From contig JAVTVY010008156.1 in NCBI GenBank assembly GCA_036873755.1, forward strand, positions 310,001 to 374,000: a stretch of DNA of 64,000 nucleotides, written 5' to 3'. Shown piece after piece: positions 56,505 through 64,000 of the stretch. The stretch comes from Hanleya hanleyi. Its lineage: Eukaryota > Mollusca > Polyplacophora > Lepidopleurida > Hanleyidae. A model generated the notes under the pieces. The model searched no databases and was not told where the DNA came from. It was given only the letters and a program-made list of their open reading frames with translations. How positions within the stretch are numbered: position 1 is the first letter of the stretch; the number at the start of each line of letters is the position of its first letter. The translations under genes were made by a program, and so were the position numbers.

Positions 56505-58063
56505 GGCAAGTGTGACATACATCTACATGTATACGGCAAGTGTGACATACATCTACATGTATACGGCAAGTGTGACATACATCTACATGTATACGGCAAG
56601 TGTGACATACATCTACATGTTACGGCAAGTGTGACATACATCTACATGTATACGGCAAGTGTGACATACATCTACATGTATACGGCAAGTGTGACATACA
56701 TCTACATGTATACGGCAAGTGTGACATACATCTACATGTATACGGCAAGTGTGACATACATCATACATCTACATGTATACAGCAAGTGTGACATACATCT
56801 ACATGTATACGGCAAGTGTGACATACGTCTACATGTATACGGCAAGTGTGACATACATCTACATGTATACGGCAAGTGTGACATACATCTACATGTATAC
56901 AGCAAGTGTGACATACATCTACATGTATACAGCAAGTGTGACATACATCTACATGTATACGGCAAGTGTGACATACATCTACATGTATACAGCAAGTGTG
57001 ACATACATCTACATGTATACAGCAAGTGTGACATACATCTACATGTATACGGCAAGTGTGACATACATCTACATGTATACGGCAAGTGTGACATACATCT
57101 ACATGTATACGGCAAGTGTGACATACATCATACATCTACATGTATACGGCAAGTGTGACATACATCTACATGTATACGGCAAGTGTGACATACATCATAC
57201 ATCTACATGTATACGGCAAGTGTGACATACATCTACATGTATACGGCAAGTGTGACATGCATCTACATGTATACGGCAAGTGTGACATACATCTACATGT
57301 ATACGGCAAGTGTGACATACATCTACATGTATACGGCAAGTGTGACATACAAGTGTGATCTACATGTATACGTCTAGTGTGGCATACATCTACATGTATA
57401 CGGCAAGTGTGACATACATCATACATCTACATGTATACGGCAAGTGTGACATACATCTACATGTATACGGCAAGTGTGACATACATCTACATGTATACGG
57501 CAAGTGTGACATACATCTACATGTATACGGCAAGTGTGACATACATCTATATGTATACGGCAAGTGTGACATACATCTACATGTATACGGCAAGTGTGAC
57601 ATACATCTACATGTATACGGCAAGTGTGACATACATCTACATGTATACGGCAAGTGTGACGTACATGTATACGGCAAGTGTGACATACATCTACATGTAT
57701 ACGGCAAGTGTGACGTACATGTATACGGCAAGTGTGACATACATCAACATGTATACGGCAAGTGTGACGTACATGTATACGGCAAGTGTGACATACATGT
57801 ACATGTATACGGCAAGTGTGACATACATCTACATGTATACGGCAAGTGTGACATACATCTACATGTGTACGGCAAGTGTGACATACATCTACATGTATAC
57901 GGCAAGTGTGACATATATCTACATGTATACGGCAAGTGTGACATACATCTACATGTATACGGCAAGTGTGACATACATCTACATGTATACGGCAAGTGTG
58001 ACATACATCTACATGTATACGGCAAGTGTGACATACATCTACATGTATACGGCAAGTGTGACT
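56505..58063 (-). repeat. 30-bp satellite, E2 right arm (about 51 units)
   Basis: Inverted counterpart of 54572-55661 but about 470 bp longer, showing that satellite length drifts independently in each arm. Confidence 0.97.
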
Positions 58064-58680
58064 CTCGACCCCAAATACCTTCATGTACTGCCCGAAAATG
58101 TCCACTTTCGCTACTACTCGTCCCGATGACGTCACCGATGACGTCACAGATGACGCGAACATCCCTCAAATCGGAATGTACACTCCGAGAACTACAAGAT
58201 GACACCTTCCAGGACGCATTCGAACCGTGAGTAGCCCATCTCCACCCCAAATACCTTCATGTACCGCCCGAAAATGTCCACTTTCGCTACTACTCGTACC
58301 GATGACGTCACCGATGACGTCACAGATGACGCGAACATCCCTCAAATCGGAATGTACACCCCGAGAACTACAAGATGACATCTTCCAGGACGCATTCGAA
58401 CCGTGAATAGCCCATCTCGACCCCAAATACCTTCCATGTACTGCCCGAAAATGGCCACTTTCGCTACTACTCGTACCGATGACGTCACCGATGACGTCAC
58501 AGATGACGCGAACATCCCTCAAATCGGAATGTACACCCCGAGAACTACAAGATGACACCTTTCAGGACGCATTCGAACCGTGAATAGCCCATCTCGATCC
58601 CAAATACCTTCATGTACTGCCCGAAAATGGCCACTTTACTTACTACAACCAACTGCGCCTGCGCAGATTGACGCGACTTG
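58064..58680 (-). repeat. ~175-bp CRE-rich repeats, E2 right arm
   Basis: Inverted counterpart of 53960-54570, with CGATGACGTCACCGATGACG and CGCTACTACTCGTACCGATG. Confidence 0.85.
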
Positions 58681-58734
58681 CATGGTTATAAGGTGTGGGG
58701 ATTTCGTTTTTAATTTTGTGCGTGATTAGAAGTT

Positions 58735-58769
58735 CTCTTTCGGAAAAGATAATTGTCCTGAAAAGGACA
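58735..58769 (-). terminator. Histone-type stem-loop and downstream element, RING gene 2 right
   Basis: Minus strand TGTCCT-TTTC-AGGACA (58769-58754), then CCGAAAGAG (58743-58735). Identical to the left copy. Confidence 0.65.
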
Positions 58770-58796
58770 TTTTTTTTTCTTTTACTATGTAATAAA

Positions 58797-59566
58797 TTAC
58801 ATCGTTGAGGGCATCTTTAGTCGGTGTCTTCTCTCAGCGCACACGGTACAGGTAAGAGGTAACAGTTCACACGGTTGGGGATGATTGGCTTCTGCACAGG
58901 TAGGTATTTGGGCCCGACGATGGATGCAGACTAAACACAATGCCAGATGACCGCAAGGACCAATCGCAAACCGGGCAAATTGGTTAGAACATTCTACACA
59001 GGGTAGAAATAATTGGCTTTGTCGTTCTGTGTTACAGCCCAATGTTGAAGTGGTGATCGCCCAAACATAATGCACCTCATCGTCCATTTTTTGAAGGGGA
59101 GGTCTCCTGTCTCTCTTGCCCCTTGTATCTGTTCTGTCTTGCCTCTTGCGTAGCCGGACATCTTTTCTTTTTTTCTGTACCCGCTTCTTCTGGGTGAAAT
59201 GTTCTCCTCTGTTCTCTGTTGCCTTGGCATCGGGTCTTTGTTCTTCTGTAGCCTGGGTGCTTCCCTCTGTTTCGGGGGGTGCCTCTTGTACCAGTTCGTC
59301 TTGAGCTGGGAGTGATTTCAACATCTTTTCTAACTCGGCGTGTATCTTGTATCAAAACAGGAGTCGACGGCTGGAAAAACATCCGGTATGGTTGAAGTTG
59401 AAGCAGGCTGGTTCCCCGGTGAAGGAGGAAATAATTCTGCCAGGATATCAGTTATCCAAGGTTGGTCATGATCTTCCAAACTTATGATATTCCCGTAGAG
59501 TTGATTTTCATCATGGGTGATGAAGTCGTCCATATCCTTGATTTCAGTGAGCGGTAGTGACTGCAT
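58797..59566 (-). pseudogene. RING-finger protein 2, E2 right copy, one frameshift
   Basis: The N-terminal frame is intact through residue 73 or so, then two extra bases (TA, near 59350) shift it and a stop follows at 59330. The C-terminal part with the basic stretch and RING is open to 58797. The lesion differs from that of the left copy; the left copy reads normally at this point and vice versa. One residue differs near the start of the C-terminal part (DELVQ against DEPVQ). Domains are as in the left copy. Confidence 0.75.
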
Positions 59567-59576
59567 GACTGGGTAC

Positions 59577-59612
59577 TGGTGAATAATTAAAAAAATGCAG
59601 CGCTATTTATAG
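59577..59612 (-). promoter_or_regulatory. TATA box and ATTCACCA motif of RING gene 2, right
   Basis: Mirror of 53031-53066: CTATAAATAG on the minus strand ends at 59603, ATTCACCA near 59584-59577. Confidence 0.7.
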
Positions 59613-60236
59613 GGTAATTCACGCGCACGTCAGCGAGAGAACACTCTAGCTGTGTGCTATATTTTTACGACACTGCCAATATTTGTGTTTCTTTCCCATT
59701 TTAAAAACGACTGTCATTTTTCAATAACTGTCAACGCACCTATATTTTTATGGCAAGATGTACTCAGGCAATTCAATGTATTGTATTTTAAAATTTTAAC
59801 CGTCTAACGCTACACACTACCGCTATTTTATTAATTTTTATTGATTTTAAACCCATAAAAATCGTGTACGGAATCTGAAACACCAGGTATATTGGAAATA
59901 AATTGATTTTCCTGACTAAAAAAACGTGTAGACTCTGAGTGACAGTCGTCTAATAGTTCCATGAAAATTGTGACGGGTTTTATCGAAAAAATAATAAGAA
60001 ATTTTAATGCTTGGGACAAGGGGTACACACAGCACAGTGGGATTTTTGCACTGACTGACACGGGTGAGTGGGGCGGGTTCAAAATGGCGGTCTGTGGATT
60101 GGCCGTCATTTTGTACTGCCAATCACTATACAGTAGGGTCAGCCTATATCTTGCACTCACTGACACCGGTGAGTGGGGTGGGTTAAAAATGGAGGCCTGT
60201 GGATCACGACCATTTTGTACTCACCTTCCCACTAGA
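59613..60236. promoter_or_regulatory. Divergent intergenic region between RING genes, right
   Basis: Mirror of 52407-53030, with the two AAAATGG(C/A)GG array motifs near RING gene 1. Confidence 0.5.
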
Positions 60237-60269
60237 CTATAAATAGCGTATAATTTTGATATTTATTCA
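60237..60269 (+). promoter_or_regulatory. TATA box and ATTCACCA motif of RING gene 1, right
   Basis: CTATAAATAG at 60237-60246, ATTCACCA from about 60265; ATG at 60283. Confidence 0.75.
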
Positions 60270-60282
60270 CCAATACACCATC

Positions 60283-61113
60283 ATGAGTTTTCGAAGACGA
60301 CGTGCTCTGTTTACACATCATCCGACTCGAGATCCGAGAATTGCTAATACAGAAGAACACAGAGAGATCGTTCGCCATGAAGCAGATGGAGGGGGCTTGA
60401 ACATCATCTCCAGTTTTCAGCAAGTGATTGAAAACGAAGCCACGTTAATCAGGACTACCGAAGAACTTGCAGAACAATTGCGGGAAGAGGTGAGAACAGA
60501 AGAGAGTAGCCGGATCCGAAGCCTGAGTGATCAACAGGACCAAAACATACACAGAATGGATGAAAACAACAATGATGTGACGGAAAGTGAGGAAGAAGAC
60601 GGCGACGAGCTACCCTGGCTAAGTACTAGTAGACCTCCAACAACAACCACAATCACACCGCCTGTGTACACTGAAAGTATAAGGACTGAAGACCATACAG
60701 CCGGACTTTCCACCATTGCCGAAACTCCAACAATTTCAGCTGCAGAAACACCACAATCCCCCTGTCGCCACCAAGTAGAGATAATCCAACTCAATGAACA
60801 GATTATCGCCATGCAGAGAGGGATGGATGGGATGGAGACGACGCTGCAAGGAATGGAGGCGCAAATTACCATACTCAAGAAAGAACGCCGTGTCGAAGAG
60901 AAAAAAACACGATGCAGTATCTGTACGGAGGAGGAAAGTTGGTACGCCGTGTTACCTTGTGGCCATCTTTGCCTGTGTAAGGATTGCTGGGTAACCCTGA
61001 CGTGTGAAGGTGCGATGTGTCGATGCATTGATGCCGGAGAGTCCCATCTGAAAGTAAAATGCCCCATATGCAGAAAACATGTGAGGGGCGTGAAGCGAAT
61101 ATACCGCGCCTAA
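60283..61113 (+). CDS. RING-finger protein 1 (E3 ligase-like), E2 right copy
   Basis: 276 residues, open from the ATG at 60283 to TAA. All eight RING zinc ligands are kept. Against the left copy I see V/M and S/A changes in the coiled-coil part (GMETTLQGMEAQ) and G/R after the RING (KHVRGVKR). That both arms keep this frame open while gene 2 is broken in both suggests either selection or simply youth. Function and structure are as described for the left copy. Confidence 0.88.
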   Translation: MSFRRRRALFTHHPTRDPRIANTEEHREIVRHEADGGGLNIISSFQQVIENEATLIRTTEELAEQLREEVRTEESSRIRSLSDQQDQNIHRMDENNNDVTESEEEDGDELPWLSTSRPPTTTTITPPVYTESIRTEDHTAGLSTIAETPTISAAETPQSPCRHQVEIIQLNEQIIAMQRGMDGMETTLQGMEAQITILKKERRVEEKKTRCSICTEEESWYAVLPCGHLCLCKDCWVTLTCEGAMCRCIDAGESHLKVKCPICRKHVRGVKRIYRA

Positions 61114-61136
61114 GTGTGTCCTATCACACTATCAAC

Positions 61137-61172
61137 GGCCCTTTTGAGGGCCAACCCATCTTTCCGAAAGAG
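61137..61172 (+). terminator. Histone-type stem-loop and downstream element, RING gene 1 right
   Basis: GGCCCT-TTTG-AGGGCC at 61137-61152 (23 nt after the stop), CCGAAAGAG at 61164-61172. Confidence 0.7.
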
Positions 61173-62020
61173 AAAACTTCTTTTCTTAAGCACACCCAAC
61201 TAACACCAGCTCCCAGCATCCTTTTTCCCCAAAAAAAATCAAAGAAAACATTTTTTTTACTATTTTTTTCAAATGATTGAAAAAAAGGGGAAACATTGAA
61301 GTGGGGGGACATGGGGAGGGGGGGAGGTAAATGGAATAGCCAAAAAAATTTTTTTTATCATTGAATAAAAAAGGAAAAAAAGATTCATGGAGCCAAAAAA
61401 AATCTTTTTCATTTTATATGTTTTTTTAACAATTAAAAATTGAAATTAAGAAAGGGGAGGGGCAAATTGGAGGGGGGGACAGGGAGTAAGCAAGGTGGAT
61501 GGAATAGCCCCCATTTTTTCTTTAATAATGAACCCATGGGGTCGAGTGAGGTATCAAATTGAAGGTGAAGTGAAGGGGTATGTAATGGGTTGGGTATGGG
61601 ATTGAACTATGGGCATTTTGCGCATGCGCGGTAGCCGAAAGGTATGAAAATAGACGTTTTTGGAGGTAGGAGATAGCCAAAAAAAAATATTTTAAAATGG
61701 ACCAATGGGGTCGAGTGAGGTATCAAATTGAAGGTAAAGTGACGGAGCATCTAATGGGGTGGGTGTGGGGTTGAACTATCGGCCTTCTGCGCATGCGTGG
61801 CGGCCGAAGGTTGTGAAAATAGCCTTTTTGGGGTTAGAGGCGTCCCTAGTGGCCCGATGGAGCCGAGTGAGGTATCAATGTGAAGGTGAGATGAAGGGCC
61901 ATCTGATGGACTGACGTGGGTTGAACTATCAGCATTCTGCGCATGCGCAAGAATGGAAATAGACGTTTTTGGAGCTATTTGACTATTAAAAAAGGAAAAA
62001 AGAATGAACACTAAGCATTT
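61173..62020. other. E2 right arm: A/T-rich DNA and NRF1-site repeats
   Basis: Mirror of 50620-51465. Holds TTTTGCGCATGCGCGGTAGC and related NRF1-type sites. No gene. Confidence 0.6.
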
Positions 62021-62254
62021 TTTTTAATTTTCTACTATTTTTTATTAACACACAATGAACGTATTCACAAGGGCATTGAATTTAATACAATTATATCTGA
62101 GTATTGAATTTTTTAATACAATTAACAGTAAAAAACTCTGTGAATTTTAAATACAATTATACGCTCTCCAGATCAATAAATGTGTATGGTACGGGTGTAG
62201 TCCGTGATACGTACTATTCTGATGGGTTAGTCCAAAAAAAGGGAGCAACAACAA

Positions 62255-62865
62255 CAACACAGATTACAGATCAATCCTTTTATTATGCGTGAACAACATA
62301 GAAATGCATATACTGACCTGTCTGTGGGAGGTTTCCCACAATGGCGTTCACCTTCGCGTCTTTTCGTGTACGTCCGTGTCTTTTCGTTAAAGTCCGTGTA
62401 TCTTCGGTAAAGTCCGTAGGCATTGGGCAAGGAAGCTTTTTCCCGAGACCGAATCACCGCCAGACATGACTGCATCACCGCGGATGAATACATTCTTGCA
62501 CTCACTCACACCACAGGTCGAGTGAGGTATCAAAGTGAAGCTTAGGTGAAGGAGCATCTAATGGACTGGGTGTGGGGTTGACATATCGATAAAAAATGGA
62601 TATGACCTTGAACTGATCACGTGACCTCCCCGTGATGACAAATACCCAGAACCAAGTCAGTACATGCATCCCATAGTCCCAGGTCACGCCCGATTCACGC
62701 AGACCGGAAGTGACGTCATACACCTGCGCACAACCGTGATGGAAAAAACCCAGAACCAAGTCAGTACATGCATTCCATACAGGCAGAATGCAGGCAGGCA
62801 AGCAAGGCAGGGATGCAGGCAGGCAGGCAGGGAGACAGGTGAGGTCAGGTAAGTCAGATTGAATA
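62255..62865 (-). ncRNA. Possible outer transcript of E2 (right arm)
   Basis: Mirror of 49775-50385 with the same TATA-to-AATAAA layout and no clear protein. The octamer is altered here. Confidence 0.3.
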
Positions 62866-62890
62866 CACCCCTTTCCCTATAAATGGACTC

Positions 62891-62898
62891 CTTTTATA
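62891..62898 (-). promoter_or_regulatory. TATA box of the outer E2 unit, right arm
   Basis: CTTTTATA, reverse complement TATAAAAG; mirror of 49741-49748. Confidence 0.5.
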
Positions 62899-62943
62899 TC
62901 CAATTGACCTCATTTGGATATTTTCAAAAGGGTGGACAACAAA

Positions 62944-63475
62944 CAGGCGTGAGTGGGTGGGTGGGTTCAAAATGGCGGCACCTTATTTTACACACACAAC
63001 ACCATAAGCCGCCATTTTGAACCCACCCACCCACTCACCGGTGCAAAAGTCCGCCATTTTGAACCCACCCCATTCACTCCGGTGCACTGATTGACATGTA
63101 GGTGAGTGGGGTGGGTTCAAAATGGCGGACACCACTCACTCCGGTGCACTGATTAACATGGGGGTGAATGTGCACTGATTGACATGTAGGTGAGTGGGGT
63201 GGGTTCAAAATGGCGGACACCACTCACTCCGGTGCACTGATTAACATGGGGGTGAGTGGGGTGGGTTCAAAATGGCGGCACAACTTATTTTACACACACA
63301 ACACCACAAGCCGCCATTTTGAACCCACCCCACTCACCCCCATGTTAATCAGTGCACCGGAATGAGTGGTGTCCGCCATTTTGAACCCACCCCACTCACC
63401 CACATGTCAATCAGTGCACCGTGGGACAACTTAAAGTCCGCCATTTTGAACCCACCCCACTCACATATCACTCAC
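62944..63475. repeat. Subterminal array of GTGGGTTCAAAATGGCGG motifs, E2 right arm
   Basis: Inverted counterpart of 49165-49695, followed by CGCATGCGCACCGCCCC and GCGCATGCGCAG near the end. Confidence 0.9.
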
Positions 63476-63587
63476 GCATGCGCACCGCCCCAATAACCCC
63501 CTCGCTCCGCCCCAAATGACGTCAAAACAGGTTCTCGCGCATGCGCAGTTGAGGGCTACGATATCAATTTACGCTATACATACTACT

Positions 63588-63593
63588 TATACT
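63588..63593. repeat. Right target-site duplication of E2 (TATACT)
   Basis: Exact partner of 49046-49051. Confidence 0.88.
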
Positions 63594-63746
63594 GTTGTTG
63601 AGAAGGGGTTAATCATGATTTGGCTGGAAGTAGTCCTTGGCAGCCATTACTATCAACTGTAGAGTACTGGCCAGAAGTACCTCAATTTCACCTGACTGTA
63701 TATTTTCATGTGAACTTATTACAACTGCGTTTTCTGCAAATGAGAC

Positions 63747-63806
63747 ATGAGTAACCCTTCTTTGAAATATTGTGAAGTAATCTTCTGTAGGAATTCAAAA
63801 TTAAAG
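63747..63806 (+). CDS. Candidate first exon of a THAP-type zinc-finger gene (partial)
   Basis: ATG at 63747, 20 codons, then AAAG/GTGAGT, a full-consensus donor. The peptide contains YCEVIFCRNSK, close to the first Cys-x(2-4)-Cys of THAP domains, where a (K/R)N follows the second Cys. The rest of the domain would lie beyond the window. THAP domains bind DNA and are often derived from P-element transposases. Confidence 0.3.
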
Positions 63807-64000
63807 GTGAGTCGTGGTGCACACAAAATTGTCTATGTTGAACATTCATTTATACATAGTTATGCTTCAGAAAACATTGTTTTCTTGTTGGATGCGTGTT
63901 CATCATTATATATAGTCACATAATCTGAACTTTCAAGTTGGTCAACCAGTTATTTTTTCTTTTATTGTAATTTTACCACCAGCGTGTCTAAAACGGCAGC

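Larger units (their letters stand above)
49052..63587. mobile_element. Element E2: 14.5-kb near-perfect palindromic element with RING-finger genes
   Basis: The ends AGTAGTATGTATAGCG and CGCTATACATACTACT are inverted, with a perfect 6-bp duplication TATACT outside. Mirror coordinates sum to 112,639-112,643 over the outer 5 to 7 kb of each arm, so the arms differ by only a few indels there; they differ mainly in satellite length. Each arm holds, from outside in: a GTGGGTTCAAAATGGCGG array, a TATA-driven transcription unit without a clear protein, RING gene 1, a divergent RING gene 2, ~175-bp CRE-rich repeats and a 30-bp satellite. The centre (about 55660-56510) holds the core module twice, plus more 175-bp repeats. 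No integration or replication enzyme is coded. The near identity makes E2 much younger than E1. Confidence 0.88.

Noticed and set aside
54572..58063. CRISPR-like array of 30-bp repeats
   Set aside because: Repeats are contiguous without unique spacers, the genome is eukaryotic and no cas gene exists.
54398..58230. Long open frames (up to 291 codons) of repeating YIYMYTASVT, CDIHLHVYGK, CRIHVDVCHT type on both strands
   Set aside because: They come from the 30-bp satellite, whose length is a multiple of three, so nearly all frames are open. No start context or promoter; treated as non-coding.
10222..63587. Palindromes as assembly or sequencing artefacts (unsplit hairpin reads)
   Set aside because: Precise 6-bp duplications outside the ends, different mutations and repeat lengths in the arms, and a MITE in only one E1 arm argue for real structures. 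Raw long reads would settle it.
49052..63587. Integrated herpesvirus or other complete virus
   Set aside because: RING genes alone are not diagnostic; no capsid, polymerase, terminase, integrase or protease gene is visible in any frame.

Overview
The window is eukaryotic and non-bacterial: genes are split by introns with GT/AG borders, most of the DNA is repeats, and there are tRNA-derived SINEs whose 3' ends read CGTTAAACCC followed by TCACTCACT-type tails. From memory that tail is typical of molluscan, especially gastropod, genomes, so a marine gastropod or a close lophotrochozoan is the best guess. No rRNA gene, true tRNA gene, CRISPR array or bacterial operon is visible.

Layout. 1-10 kb: one convincing coding exon (GT92 glycosyltransferase-like, 1304-1750) among tandem repeats, a SINE and palindromic MITE-like repeats. 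10.2-20.5 kb: element E1, a giant palindrome carrying two head-to-head copies of a C2H2 zinc-finger gene. 20.5-33.5 kb: a five-exon GH3-family gene on the minus strand (23551-32380), its introns filled with MITEs and hairpins. 33.5-49 kb: intergenic DNA with MITEs, two adjacent SINEs, element E3 (40691-42413) nested in a TTAA MITE, a LINE scrap and a few candidate first exons. 49.05-63.59 kb: element E2, a 14.5 kb near-perfect palindrome whose arms each carry two divergent intronless RING-finger genes. 63.6-64 kb: unique flank with a possible THAP-type first exon.

The main result is that E1, E2 and E3 look like one undescribed family of foldback (inverted-dimer) elements. All three end in AGTAGTA or a close variant; E1 and E2 have perfect 6-bp target-site duplications (AACGTG, TATACT) and E3 an imperfect one. 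They share a core module (ETS site, nuclear-receptor DR1, GCGC-rich NRF1-like sequence), and E1 and E2 share ~175-bp tandem repeats full of TGACGTCA. A 6-bp duplication with 5'-AG termini resembles Polinton/Maverick integration, but no polymerase, integrase, protease or ATPase gene is present, so they would be non-autonomous or a separate lineage.

E2 genes are built like replication-dependent histone genes: a TATA box 36 nt before the ATG, an ATTCACCA cap-like motif 27 nt after the TATA, no introns, a histone-type 6-bp stem/4-nt loop 24-27 nt after the stop, and a downstream CCGAAAGAG like a histone downstream element. The E1 zinc-finger gene shares the TATA plus CATTCA promoter layout. The zinc-finger gene and RING gene 2 are broken at different places in the two arms; RING gene 1 is open in both.
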